The notes under the pieces are model-generated. The model had not been told where the DNA came from and did no database searches. It worked only from the letters and a program-made list of their open reading frames with translations. From NCBI RefSeq assembly GCF_047276495.1, contig NZ_CP178543.1, positions 3,782,001 to 3,846,000 on the forward strand: a stretch of 64,000 bases of DNA, read 5' to 3'. Source of the stretch: Capilliphycus salinus. GTDB taxonomy: Bacteria; Cyanobacteriota; Cyanobacteriia; Cyanobacteriales; Microcoleaceae. This document shows, one piece after another, positions 41,623 to 50,007 of the stretch. The translations under genes were made by a program, and so were the position numbers. Positions within the stretch are counted from its first letter, which is position 1; each line of letters opens with the position of its first letter.

Positions 41623-42097
41623 GTTGATTTTCCTCCCATTGAGAGTAAGGATGTTTGACTAAGTTTGAGTTAAAATACCGAGGATCGTGGGAAACTTCTT
41701 CGCCGATCCAGTCGGGAATTTCAATGATTTGATTGGGGTCTGTCAGTTCAACTTCGGCTAAAATTAAACCTTGATTGTCTCCAAAAAATTCGTCAACTTC
41801 CCAAATTAAATCCCCAAAAGAAATTTTATGTCGGTTCTTTTCAATGAAGGGGCGATCGCACAACGTTTGTAACATTTCTTCCGCATCTTCGACGGGAATA
41901 ACATACTCAAACTCGGAGCGAACTCGACTGGCTACAGGCCCTTTTATGGTTAAATAACCCTGATTTCCAATAATTCTAACCCGGACGGTGCGCCCTTTTT
42001 CGCTGGAAATGTAGCCCTGACAGTAGAGTACACCGATGGCCAAATCTCGCCAGCGATCGCCTTTGACCAAAAATTTTCGTTCGATTTCAATTCCCAT
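41612..42097 (-). CDS. CYTH-domain inorganic triphosphatase-like protein
   Basis: The 161-residue protein starts with the ExExK signature EIERK at residues 4-8, then RVRIIGNQGYLTIKGP (Arg and Lys phosphate ligands), SRVRSEFEYVIP, KNRHKISFGDLIWEVDEFFGDN and LILAEVELTD (acidic metal ligands). CYTH tunnel enzymes hydrolyse tripolyphosphate, or thiamine triphosphate, or act as class IV adenylate cyclases; bacterial forms of this length are mostly tripolyphosphatases. The next gene overlaps it by 11 bp. Substrate is inferred. Confidence 0.9.
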   Translation of the reverse strand: MGIEIERKFLVKGDRWRDLAIGVLYCQGYISSEKGRTVRVRIIGNQGYLTIKGPVASRVRSEFEYVIPVEDAEEMLQTLCDRPFIEKNRHKISFGDLIWEVDEFFGDNQGLILAEVELTDPNQIIEIPDWIGEEVSHDPRYFNSNLVKHPYSQWEENQHDV

Positions 42098-42255
42098 TTT
42101 ACGATAATTTAGAATTAAAATAACCTAGAGGAGATGTCACCTTCTGAGTGTTCCTGTTGCAATACAGATTGATTTGAATCAAGCCCCATCTCCCCGACTG
42201 CGATTGCTCCTATTTGGTTAGATTATCATATTTCACCCTCTTTTAAACGGCGATC

Positions 42256-43077
42256 ATGCGATATCGATTTATTCCCCTGTTCATTGTTCTTTTGACTCTG
42301 CTGAGTGGCTGTCAGTCCGCGACTCAACTCTCGGTAATTGGCTTTAATGTCGAGTCTGGAGATGCCGACCCGAATTATATTGCTAATCAATATATTAAAC
42401 CGATTCGAGGGGTTGATCTGTGGGGATTTTCCGAAGTTCAGAATCAGTCTTGGGCGGATCGGTTTGAAAGTGCTATCGAAATCAATAACCAAGCGGATTT
42501 TAAATCTTTGTTAGGAACCACCGGAAATGCGGATAAACTGGCTATTGTTTATAATAGCAATCAATTAAATCTGATCAAAAAAGAGGAACTGAATCAAATC
42601 AATATTGGCGGGTCAGTTCGTGCGGCTTTGGTCGGACATTTTCAAGTGAAATCAACCGGACAAGAATTTTTATTTATGGTGAATCATTTGTATCGAACCA
42701 ATGACCGAAGTCGCCACGAACAAGCCCGTTTACTGAACCGATGGGCGCAAAAACAGACACTTCCGATTATTGCGGTGGGAGATTATAACTTTGATTGGGA
42801 TGTCAAAAATGGGGATTCTAAACGCGATCCGGGTTATGATTTATTAACCGAAAATGATGTTTTTACTTGGGTTCGTCCTCAAGAAATCATTGCGACCCAC
42901 TGTAGCACCCGCTATAATACGGTGTTAGATTTTGTGTTTATTTCTAGTCGCCCTAAACCGATATCTGCTTCTTCTAAAATCCTCTATCCCGAAGCGGATT
43001 ATTGTCCAGATACGCCCCAAAAAAGCGATCACCGACCCGTACAAGCGACCTTTGTTTTACCGAAAGTTCAACCTTGA
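42256..43077 (+). CDS. Endonuclease/exonuclease/phosphatase-fold lipoprotein
   Basis: The 273-residue protein has a lipoprotein signal (MRYRFIPLFIVLLTLLSGC, lipobox LSGC, lipidated Cys19). The domain is an EEP-fold hydrolase: SVIGFNVESG (Asn ligand near 31), DLWGFSEVQN (catalytic acidic Glu), MVNHLYRTND (His), IIAVGDYNFDWD (Asp and Asn), TVLDFVFIS and SDHRPVQA (final catalytic His). Members hydrolyse phosphodiesters in nucleic acids or phosphomonoesters in lipids. Its envelope anchoring suggests nutrient scavenging from extracellular DNA or organophosphates. 25-37 bp separate it from the gluconokinase gene, perhaps an operon. Confidence 0.87.
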   Translation: MRYRFIPLFIVLLTLLSGCQSATQLSVIGFNVESGDADPNYIANQYIKPIRGVDLWGFSEVQNQSWADRFESAIEINNQADFKSLLGTTGNADKLAIVYNSNQLNLIKKEELNQINIGGSVRAALVGHFQVKSTGQEFLFMVNHLYRTNDRSRHEQARLLNRWAQKQTLPIIAVGDYNFDWDVKNGDSKRDPGYDLLTENDVFTWVRPQEIIATHCSTRYNTVLDFVFISSRPKPISASSKILYPEADYCPDTPQKSDHRPVQATFVLPKVQP

Positions 43078-43114
43078 TTTATAATAATAATCAGAGGTTA
43101 TTTTGTTGGGAAAC

Positions 43115-43597
43115 ATGATTATTTTAGTGATGGGCGTTTCCGGTTCAGGAAAAACAACCATCGGTCAAAAATTGGCTGAGACTCTCAATTTTCAGTTTAG
43201 AGATGCGGATGAATTTCATTCCGATGAAAATATTAGAAAAATGGCTAATAATATTCCTCTAACCGATGAAGATCGTCAGCCTTGGCTGGAAAAAATGCAA
43301 GCCGCAATTGATCGGTGGTTACAAGAAAAGCAAAATGTTGTGTTGACTTGTTCGGGTTTGAAAGAAAAATATCGTCAAATGCTGTGGCGAGATTCCGAAC
43401 AAATGGAATTAGTCTATTTAAAAGGATCGTTTGAACTGATTGAAGAACGAATGAAAAAACGTCAAGATCACTTTATGAAAGCCAACTTACTCAAAAGTCA
43501 ATTTGAAGACTTAGAAGAACCAATTGTGGGAATTTGGGTGGATATTTCCCAAACTCCCGCAGAGATTGTACAAGAAATCAAAAAAGTTTTGAATTGA
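43115..43597 (+). CDS. gntK: Gluconokinase
   Basis: The 160-residue P-loop kinase starts at the ATG selected here (MIILVMGVSGSGKTTIGQ); a TTG 12 bp upstream is an alternative. Walker A is GVSGSGKT (about 7-14). FRDADEFHSDENIRKMANNIPLTDEDRQPWL is typical of gluconate kinases, and CSGLKEKYRQML and KRQDHFMKANLLKSQFEDLE follow. It phosphorylates D-gluconate to 6-phosphogluconate for the oxidative pentose phosphate or Entner-Doudoroff routes. A sugar kinase gene lies beyond the repeat cluster. Length agrees with the GntK family. Confidence 0.92.
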   Translation: MIILVMGVSGSGKTTIGQKLAETLNFQFRDADEFHSDENIRKMANNIPLTDEDRQPWLEKMQAAIDRWLQEKQNVVLTCSGLKEKYRQMLWRDSEQMELVYLKGSFELIEERMKKRQDHFMKANLLKSQFEDLEEPIVGIWVDISQTPAEIVQEIKKVLN

Positions 43598-44019
43598 AGC
43601 TGATAGAATTAAACTCACCCCCAACGACCTCTCGACCTCTCCCCCAACGACTTCTCCCTAACCCTCTCTATCCCCCCTTGATCCCCCCTTAAAAAGGGGG
43701 GTGGCGAAGCCGGGGGGATTGGGGGGATGGGGTGATGGGGTGGTGGGGAGAGGTCTTTTTTCTGATGAAAAATAACTTTTTATTAATAAAAATTCTCCCA
43801 ATCTCCCTACCTCCCTACCTCCCCACCTCCCCACAAATCAAGTTTTAGGGCTAGAACGAAACGGCCCTGCCCTTGATCCCCCCTTGATCCCCCCTTAAAA
43901 AGGGGGGTGGCGAAGCCGGGGGGATTGGGGGGTCGAGAGGGGACAATTGTATTTCCCCTTGTAGGGGAGATTATAGAGGGGTCGAGAGGGAAGGGAAATA
44001 AAAGCAGAGGAATTTTTCT
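43598..44019. repeat. R3 repeat cluster between the two sugar kinases
   Basis: Two long near-identical hairpin elements (about 43671-43735 and 43878-43941) each carry CTTGATCCCCCCTTAAAAAG, GGGTGGCGAAGCCGGGGGG and ATTGGGGGG. Smaller CCTCTCGACCTCTCCCC and TTATAGAGGGGTCGAGAGG units lie between and after. The 422-bp gap has no gene; the convergent gntK and fructokinase-like genes are separated by it. Confidence 0.85.
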
Positions 44020-44997
44020 TTAGATAGATTTCAGAAAAGCTTCAACTTCCTCCGATGTGGGTTGAGCGGCGATCGCCCCCGGTTTAGTCACCGTTAAAGC
44101 CCCGACAGCGCTGGCATAAGCGATCATTTTCTTAATCGTTTCGGGGTTATTTAATCCCCGAATTCCATACTGATAGAGTTGATGAATAAAGCCGGCAACA
44201 AAAGCATCTCCGGCGCCGGTTGTATCAACAACATTAACCGGAAAAGCGGGTATTTTCCCCTGAAATTCTCCTAGAGAATAAGAACACCCCTTTTCACCAT
44301 CAGTAATCATCACGCCTTCAACCGAATCGAGTTGAGAATGAATAGAAATCGGGTCGGTGGTATCAAAAAACAGTTGAGCTTCTTCGGTTGAAACTTTAAC
44401 AAAATCAACCTGTTTGAGCAAGTCGGGAATCAAGCGCCTTGCATCCAAAGGATTCGACCAAAAAACCGGGCGCCAATTAAGATCAACCAAGATTTTCAGA
44501 TTATAGCGATCGGCCATTTGTAGAGCATGAATACAGGCTTCGCGAGATTGGGGATAAGCCAGAGCGATCGTTCCCAAAACGAGAAAATCAGCATCAACAA
44601 ATAAGCTTTCAGGAATTTGGCGGGCTTGCAGGTGAGTATCGGCGAACTCATGGGTCGGAATTTTTCCAAAACCGGCAAACTCCCGTTCACCGCGATCGGA
44701 ACGCAAGACAAAAACCTTCCGGGTGGGGGCGGGGTACTGTTGAATTCCGGTGGTTTGTACGCCCACCTGTCGCAACAATTGTACAAGCTGCATCCCCGCT
44801 TCATCCATTCCGACTGCGGAGATCAAACCCGTAGGAATTCCGAGTTTGACTAAGCCACAAGCGACATTAGCGGGGGCGCCGCCGGGATAAGCCGTCCAAG
44901 ATGCAACCTGTTCGAGCGATCGCCCCGGTTGATCGGCTAAACAATCAAATAAAATTTCACCTATGCAAAGAACACGAGCAGGATTGATCATAATCAT
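44020..44997 (-). CDS. PfkB-family sugar kinase, fructokinase-like
   Basis: The 325-residue ribokinase/PfkB fold kinase carries GEILFDCLADQPG (about 13-25), AYPGGAPANVACGLVKLG (signature 1), a dimer lid region (KVFVLRSDRGEREFAG), ILVDLNWRPVFW, VKVSTEEAQLFF, and VDTTGAGDAFVAGF (signature 2 with catalytic Asp, near 258-271). The GGAPANVA and NWRP patterns are those of fructokinases, forming fructose-6-phosphate, as in sucrose breakdown. The alternatives are other 6-carbon or nucleoside kinases. Monocistronic. Confidence 0.9.
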   Translation of the reverse strand: MIMINPARVLCIGEILFDCLADQPGRSLEQVASWTAYPGGAPANVACGLVKLGIPTGLISAVGMDEAGMQLVQLLRQVGVQTTGIQQYPAPTRKVFVLRSDRGEREFAGFGKIPTHEFADTHLQARQIPESLFVDADFLVLGTIALAYPQSREACIHALQMADRYNLKILVDLNWRPVFWSNPLDARRLIPDLLKQVDFVKVSTEEAQLFFDTTDPISIHSQLDSVEGVMITDGEKGCSYSLGEFQGKIPAFPVNVVDTTGAGDAFVAGFIHQLYQYGIRGLNNPETIKKMIAYASAVGALTVTKPGAIAAQPTSEEVEAFLKSI

Positions 44998-45148
44998 AGA
45001 GAATTGTGCTTAGAGACAAAGATAGGATAGTCAAAATCCGGGAGGTTAGAAATAACAAAAATTAATTCTTACTTAACGGTTCGTTCTTAATTTATAGTTC
45101 ACCTCTTAGAATTATAAATAGGTAATTATGCAGAGATAGGAAATCGTT

Positions 45149-45451
45149 ATGGCGCATAGCAAGTCTCACACCCCCGTTTCCCTTTCAGAGCGGGAATTAC
45201 AGGTTGTCGATCTGGTAGCGAGCGGGTTAACAAATCAGGAAATTGCCGAGCGGCTAGAAATCAGCAAGCGGACCGTGGACAACCACATCAGCAATATTCT
45301 CACCAAAACCGAGACCGATAACCGAGTCGCCTTGGTGCGTTGGGCGTTGCAATGGGGTAAAGTATGTCTGGATAACATCAACTGTTGTCTTTTGCCTGAA
45401 CCATCCCAACAGGCCGAAGAACAGCAGGTTTCCGTCGAGTCAAGCAACTAA
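45149..45451 (+). CDS. pedR: Small LuxR-type transcription regulator, PedR-like
   Basis: The 100-residue protein is essentially a GerE/LuxR DNA-binding domain: LSERELQVVDLVASGLTNQE and IAERLEISKRTVDNHISN (recognition helix), then NRVALVRWALQWGKVC. No receiver domain. PedR of Synechocystis is a LuxR-type regulator of this size whose disulfide through Cys80 responds to photosynthetic electron transport; this protein has Cys73, Cys79 and Cys80 in VCLDNINCC, consistent with the same redox switch. Assignment by size, domain and cysteine position. It is 16 bp upstream of a small conserved gene and may be co-transcribed with it. Confidence 0.8.
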   Translation: MAHSKSHTPVSLSERELQVVDLVASGLTNQEIAERLEISKRTVDNHISNILTKTETDNRVALVRWALQWGKVCLDNINCCLLPEPSQQAEEQQVSVESSN

Positions 45452-45467
45452 ACTCACAAAAGCGTTG

Positions 45468-45797
45468 ATGGAGACAGCCAACTCAAAACAACTGCGCTAT
45501 CAAATCAAATGCCCCCGCTTACCGTTCGCCGTCTACCGAGAAGTGGCGGCTCATTTGCGTCAGGTAGAGGGGGTACAAACGGGTTTAAACCCGGCTTCAA
45601 GTGTTGGTGAACCCTCACCACCTCCATTTGACTACAAACGCAGTCAAGTGGGAAGTCTTTGGTTACAATTTCCAGACAATGCCACCCCTGGCATTCGTCA
45701 ACAGGTCGATCGGATTTTGGCTTATTATGGCGATCGCTATGGCAAATGGGAGGTTTTTCAGTCACTCATTACCAGTCACCAGTCACCAGTGTTGTAG
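45468..45797 (+). CDS. Small hypothetical protein downstream of pedR
   Basis: The 109-residue protein (start at the ATG, one codon after a TTG) is not recognised, but resembles small conserved cyanobacterial proteins: QIKCPRLPFAVYREVAAHLR, a variable Pro-rich loop, then GSLWLQFPDNATPGIRQQVD and ILAYYGDRYGKW. The last 11 residues (SLITSHQSPVL) and the TAG stop are encoded by dispersed-repeat DNA (ACCAGTCACCAGTGTTGTAG), so the native C-terminus has probably been replaced. Being 16 bp after pedR, it is likely co-transcribed. Confidence 0.68.
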   Translation: METANSKQLRYQIKCPRLPFAVYREVAAHLRQVEGVQTGLNPASSVGEPSPPPFDYKRSQVGSLWLQFPDNATPGIRQQVDRILAYYGDRYGKWEVFQSLITSHQSPVL

Positions 45798-45853
45798 GGG
45801 CGGGTTCGACATGAATTTATGTTTTCCCAGGAATAACTTACATAAACCCGCCC
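45793..45853. repeat. Dispersed palindromic repeat, family R1
   Basis: TGTAGGGGCGGGTTCGACA and AACCCGCCCTAAC arms surround an AT-rich centre. The left arm supplies the stop codon of the small gene downstream of pedR. Heptamer pieces (CTGATAA) lie between it and the hisS start. Confidence 0.75.
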
Positions 45854-45950
45854 TAACCACCTCACCAGTTAATAGGTGTCGGGTGTCGGGTGTGGGGAAA
45901 AAACTGTTGCAAGAGTGCCTTTTGACTACTGATAACTGATAACTGTAGAG

Positions 45951-47252
45951 ATGGAACGAATTCAAGCTATACGCGGAACAAGGGATATTTTGCCGGAGGA
46001 GGCGGGTTACTGGCAATGGGTGGAGTCTATTGCCAAAAATCTCCTCAGCAAAGCCAATTATCTCGAAATTCGCACCCCCATCTTTGAACAAACTAGCTTG
46101 TTTGAACGGGGAATTGGGGAAGCCACCGATGTGGTCGGTAAGGAAATGTATACTTTTAGCGATCGCGGCGATCGTTCGATTACCCTGCGACCGGAGGGAA
46201 CGGCCGGAGTTGTCCGCAGCTATATTGAAAATAAACTCCATGTCGGGGGGGTTCAACGTCTCTGGTACACGGGGCCGATGTTTCGCTATGAACGCCCCCA
46301 AGCCGGACGACAGCGCCAATTTCATCAATTGGGTGTCGAGGTTCTCGGAAGTAACGATCCCCGTGCCGATGTGGAAGTGATTGCGATCGCCACCGATATT
46401 TTACAGGGGTTGGGGTTAAAAAATCTCCACCTGGACTTAAATTCTGTCGGAGATTTAGAAGATCGGGGGCGTTATCGCCAAGCGTTAATTGATTATTTAA
46501 CGCCTTACAAAGATGAACTCGATCCCGATTCTCAAGATCGTCTTTCCCGCAATCCTTTAAGGATTCTCGATAGCAAGGACAAACGCACTCAAGAAATTGC
46601 TCAAAATGCACCCAGTATTATCGATTATTTGGGTGAAAAATCCCGCACTCATTTTGAAAAGGTACAGCAATTATTAGCCGGATTAGGGATTAGTTATACT
46701 CTCAATCCCCGTTTGGTTCGGGGGCTGGATTATTACACTCATACCGCCTTTGAAATTATCTCCGATGATCTCGGCGCCCAAGCAACGGTTTGTGGAGGCG
46801 GACGGTATGATGGTTTAGTTCAAGAACTCGGTGGCCCGGATACGCCGGCTGTTGGTTGGGCGATGGGTTTAGAACGGTTAATTTTGCTGTTGCAGCAAAT
46901 GCACACTATTCCTCAGTCTGAACTCGATTTTTACATCGTTTCTCGCGGAGAATTAGCCGAAAGTCAAGCGATTATTTTAGCTCAAAAATTGCGCCATGCT
47001 AATTTTAGTGTAGAAATTGATTTGAGTGGGAGCGCTTTTGGTAAACAGTTTAAACGGGCTGACCGCAGCGGGGCGGTGGCTTGTTTGGTGTTGGGAGACG
47101 CAGAAGCCGCCAATCAAACCGCCAATTTGAAATGGTTGAAAACCGGAGAACAAAATACGATTTCCCAATCCGAACTGCTCACAAAAATGGAGGAAATTCG
47201 CTCACAAATTCAAGCACAAAAACAGTCCCAAACTGTTAACAGTTCAACTTAG
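45951..47252 (+). CDS. hisS: Histidyl-tRNA synthetase
   Basis: The 433-residue class II synthetase charges tRNA-His. Visible signatures are IQAIRGTRDILPEEAGYWQW, the motif 1 region with PIFEQTSLFERGIGEATDVV, motif 2 with TLRPEGTAGVVRSYIENKL and FRYERPQAGRQRQFHQLGVE, the histidine A loop RGLDYYTHTAFEI (about 246-258), and motif 3 with GGRYDGLVQELGG and GWAMGLERL. The C-terminal anticodon-binding domain (about 330-420) is present. The length fits the family. ATG start; the upstream gap holds an R1 repeat and heptamers. Confidence 0.97.
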   Translation: MERIQAIRGTRDILPEEAGYWQWVESIAKNLLSKANYLEIRTPIFEQTSLFERGIGEATDVVGKEMYTFSDRGDRSITLRPEGTAGVVRSYIENKLHVGGVQRLWYTGPMFRYERPQAGRQRQFHQLGVEVLGSNDPRADVEVIAIATDILQGLGLKNLHLDLNSVGDLEDRGRYRQALIDYLTPYKDELDPDSQDRLSRNPLRILDSKDKRTQEIAQNAPSIIDYLGEKSRTHFEKVQQLLAGLGISYTLNPRLVRGLDYYTHTAFEIISDDLGAQATVCGGGRYDGLVQELGGPDTPAVGWAMGLERLILLLQQMHTIPQSELDFYIVSRGELAESQAIILAQKLRHANFSVEIDLSGSAFGKQFKRADRSGAVACLVLGDAEAANQTANLKWLKTGEQNTISQSELLTKMEEIRSQIQAQKQSQTVNSST

Positions 47253-47616
47253 TTATCTGTTAAACTCAACCTCATCCCCGCCAATTTAACCCTCTCTATT
47301 TACTCCCCTCTCGACCTCTCCCCAAACCCCTCTCCGAGGCGGGGAGGGGCTTAAATATCTTTAAAGCTCAACCCAGAAAAATTAAGATTTTAAAGCCTCT
47401 CTCCACCTCACCCTACCCTCTCCTACAAGGTGAGGGAAATAGTGTCCTATTCAGGACTATTTATTAATGGAGAGGTTTGGAGAGGGGTTTTTTCTATTGG
47501 TCGAATTTATGTTAGTTTAATGGAGGGGCTGAAGCCCCTTATTTTTTCTTTGGGGTTTATTTTTAAAAAATAATGTTAAAATGTCGGTTAAAGTTTAGGC
47601 TAAAATAATCATCAAA
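47253..47616. repeat. R3 repeat cluster and terminator after hisS
   Basis: Units CTCCCCTCTCGACCTCTCCCC, CCGAGGCGGGGAGGGGC and GTGTCCTATTCAGGACTA recur from the cluster at 33.0-33.4 kb, partly on the opposite strand. Most of the 364-bp gap is repeat. No gene is seen. Confidence 0.8.
47524..47547 (+). terminator. Rho-independent terminator after hisS
   Basis: GGGGC and GCCCC pair around a TGAA tetraloop (AGGGGCTGAAGCCCCT), followed by TATTTTTTC. It faces the plus strand and lies between hisS and the convergent GNAT gene; the 270-bp distance to hisS means other 3' ends are possible. Confidence 0.75.
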
Positions 47617-48102
47617 TTACAATTCTTGATACATCACATAAACATCAACAAAACCCAATTCTTGATGTAAAAAAGCATTGGGTAAAGTTCCGACAATTTG
47701 AAATCCTAACTTTTTCCACAATTTAACCGCCCGTTGGTTTGTACTCACTACAAAATTAAATTGCATCGCTTTAAACCCCAAATTTCGGGCGGTTTTTAAC
47801 GAATGTTCCCCCATTAATCTCCCAATTCCTTGACCCCGTGCGGATGCGGCGACCATAAACCCGGCGTTACAGACGTGGGAACCGAGTCCCGGTTGGTTGG
47901 GTTTGAGATAATACGTTCCTAAAATGTTATCAAGATTCGCCGCAACATAGGTAATTTGCGGGACTTTCATCCAAATTTGTTCGGCTTCGGATTTTGAGGT
48001 CTTCGGTGAGAAAGCATAAGTATCTCCCCGACTGACAACCTCAGAAAAAATTAGCCAAATTTCCTCAAAATCTGACTCGGTTGCTGGTCGAATTTCAATC
48101 AC
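47617..48102 (-). CDS. GNAT-family N-acetyltransferase
   Basis: The 161-residue GNAT protein has IRPATESDFEEIWLIFSEVV (1-24), strand ITYVAANLDNILGTYYLKPNQ, motif A GFMVAASARGQGIGRLMGEH (CoA-binding RGQGIG near 91-96) and QFNFVVSTNQRAVKLWKKLGF. This pattern, with the NQRAV and LGF ends, fits the family of acetyltransferases for small molecules or amino acids (PPT/bar-like). The substrate is unknown. Monocistronic; stop is convergent to hisS repeats. Confidence 0.87.
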   Translation of the reverse strand: MIEIRPATESDFEEIWLIFSEVVSRGDTYAFSPKTSKSEAEQIWMKVPQITYVAANLDNILGTYYLKPNQPGLGSHVCNAGFMVAASARGQGIGRLMGEHSLKTARNLGFKAMQFNFVVSTNQRAVKLWKKLGFQIVGTLPNAFLHQELGFVDVYVMYQEL

Positions 48103-48195
48103 CGGTTAGAATTGTAATGATATTAATCGGGTGCCGTCGGTTGGGTTGAGACACGAAACCCAAAATGAGTTAAAACTTCTTAAAAATTAATGCTC

Positions 48196-48222
48196 AAAGG
48201 GAGACATCCGCCTCCCTCATTC
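48196..48222 (-). terminator. Terminator-like hairpin after the 31-codon ORF
   Basis: On the minus strand AGGGAG pairs with CTCCCT around GCGGATGT, followed by TTGAGC and an AT-rich stretch. It lies about 10-30 bp past the stop codon. The stem is short and the T-run weak. Confidence 0.5.
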
Positions 48223-48231
48223 AACACTGGA

Positions 48232-48327
48232 TTAACCTCCAGCCGCAAACGTTCCGATAATCAGGATTGACAGTGCCATACCCGGTAATAGAAGCAATCC
48301 TAACAATAAAAGTTCGTGTCCAGTCAT
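48232..48327 (-). CDS. 31-codon single-span membrane ORF
   Basis: Translation gives a 31-residue peptide starting MTGHELLLLGLLLLPGMAL and ending in GTFAAGG: a polar N-terminus with His4 and Glu5, then a hydrophobic span with one Pro15 and Gly16, and a small C-terminus. The ATG, TAA and a terminator-like hairpin 30 bp beyond the stop support a real gene. Size and form match the tiny thylakoid proteins found in PSI, PSII, cytochrome b6f and NDH-1 complexes, but I could not match it to a named one. It is divergent from the 280-aa membrane protein gene. Confidence 0.6.
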   Translation of the reverse strand: MTGHELLLLGLLLLPGMALSILIIGTFAAGG

Positions 48328-48448
48328 GGCTTTTTAGACCTACAATCACTATAGGATGTAACATAGCATTGATTTTTGAAGCATCAGCCAAATCTTAACC
48401 TTGATTTTAGAACCGTTTTCTGGGAAGAATTAATCGGAGAATTAATTA

Positions 48449-49291
48449 ATGAAACGACGCATTAAAATCTTATCATTCACCGTAGCAACCACCATCGCCC
48501 TTTTATTGGTTGGTGCGACTTTAGTTGTGTTAGGAATCTTTGACGAAATTCTCAATTGGGATATTTTTAGCGCCAAAGTAGAAGCGGTTTTAATGGGAAT
48601 ATTTTGGGCGAGTGTGTCTTTAAGTCTGTTTGGGGTGGCGATCACTTTTGTCTTGGGAATTCAAGAAATTGTTGGCGCAATTGGTTCTTTAAAACGAAAT
48701 CCAGATTTAGATAGTTCCAGCGTTATTCCTGAAGCCCCCAAAACAACTTATCTGCTGTATATGGTGGGATTAGTTTCGGTATTTTCGGCTTTAATTGGTG
48801 TTCTTTCTTTGGTTAATCATCGGATTACCGTTCATCGCACCCGAGTGTTTAAAGAAATTGCCGCCGAACAAATGAATAGTTTACAAAATAAATGGGTGCA
48901 ACAAGTTAGTCAAATTACCGCACCGCCCCGCAATAATGTACCGCTATCTTTGCACGACTTAATTATAAGTATTAGAGGGTTATCTTTCATTAATAATATG
49001 ACCTTATATTTACCGGATACTGAAGATGAAACAGTGATTTGGAGTTATGCTCCTGGGTGGAGTTTTGAAAAAGAAAAAGGCTTTGAACGGACTTTTGTAG
49101 CCAAAGAATATGAACGGGCTATTCAAGCCGCATTTTCCGGAAAACCCGAACTTTTAAATGTGATTAATGATCGCACCGGGTTTACTTGGTATTATGTCGT
49201 TAAAAATCCCCAAGACCAACCGATAGCGGTATTAAGAATTAATGGAAATTCTCAAGAAAACTTTCGAGAATATCGTCTCGACGGCGAATGA
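48449..49291 (+). CDS. Hypothetical membrane protein with C-terminal soluble domain
   Basis: The 280-residue protein is not recognised. It has predicted spans at about 10-30 (AATTIALLLVGATLVVLGIF), about 46-72 and about 98-120, then a linker helix and a soluble C-terminal domain (about 170-280: LSFINNMTLYLPDTEDETVIWSYAPGW, AAFSGKPELLNVINDRTGFTWYYVVKN, IAVLRINGNS). The latter has an alternating beta pattern like a PAS/Cache-type sensor fold, but no ligand motif. A GGAG ribosome-binding site precedes the ATG. Probably a membrane sensor or regulatory protein of cyanobacteria; function unknown. Confidence 0.68.
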   Translation: MKRRIKILSFTVATTIALLLVGATLVVLGIFDEILNWDIFSAKVEAVLMGIFWASVSLSLFGVAITFVLGIQEIVGAIGSLKRNPDLDSSSVIPEAPKTTYLLYMVGLVSVFSALIGVLSLVNHRITVHRTRVFKEIAAEQMNSLQNKWVQQVSQITAPPRNNVPLSLHDLIISIRGLSFINNMTLYLPDTEDETVIWSYAPGWSFEKEKGFERTFVAKEYERAIQAAFSGKPELLNVINDRTGFTWYYVVKNPQDQPIAVLRINGNSQENFREYRLDGE

Positions 49292-49424
49292 AGTTAGACT
49301 TTAAAATAAAGCCTTTTTTAAAAGTTAATTAAAACCGTCAAACTGATGGAAATGCTGTCGGGGTTGAAAAATTGAAAAAAAATGATAAAATAATAACGCA
49401 ACTTCTCTCAAAACACTGCAAAAA

Positions 49425-49904
49425 ATGCTGATTCCCATCGAACAAATTTTCACGGGCGCCAACCTGTTTGTCCTGCCGTTCTGGGCCTTAATGATTATTC
49501 TGCCCAACTGGGGAATTACCCGAAAAGTCATGCAATCCTATATTCCCTTTGTCCTGCTGGCTGGGGTCTATATCTATTTATTTGTCAGCAGTATTACCCC
49601 AGAAAACGCTGCGGCATTATCCGATCCCAAATTAGCAGATATCGCCCGATTTTTTGCCGATGAAACCGCTGCGGCGACGGGATGGATTCACTTTTTAGTG
49701 ATGGATTTATTTGTCGGACGTTATATCTATTTAGAAGGACAAAAAACCGGAATTTGGACAATACATTCTCTGGCTTTGTGTCTATTTGCAGGACCAATGG
49801 GATTATTATCTCATATCCTGACCACCTGGATCAAGCAGAAATTTTTCCCCGGTTCGGAAACTGAACCCACATCCGCCAAGATTTCTCCCGCCCAACAATC
49901 TTAA
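49425..49904 (+). CDS. ABA4-like (DUF4281) membrane protein
   Basis: The 159-residue polytopic protein matches the DUF4281/ABA4-like family. Spans are at about 10-28, 41-60, 88-108 and 112-135. The family motifs FTGANLFVLPFWALMI, ATGWIHFLVMDLFVGRYIYLEG and GPMGLLSHIL are visible. In plants ABA4 is needed for neoxanthin formation; the cyanobacterial role is not established but may concern carotenoids. The start lies 133 bp after the 280-aa gene, so the two may share a transcript. Confidence 0.85.
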   Translation: MLIPIEQIFTGANLFVLPFWALMIILPNWGITRKVMQSYIPFVLLAGVYIYLFVSSITPENAAALSDPKLADIARFFADETAAATGWIHFLVMDLFVGRYIYLEGQKTGIWTIHSLALCLFAGPMGLLSHILTTWIKQKFFPGSETEPTSAKISPAQQS

Positions 49905-50007
49905 GCCCAAAAAATTTTAACTTATACCCAGTGATTTCTCAGAGAAAATTCAGCTTGTTAAGATGAAATAAGAGAATCAATTCAAACAACAAACTGGGGT
50001 TAAAATT

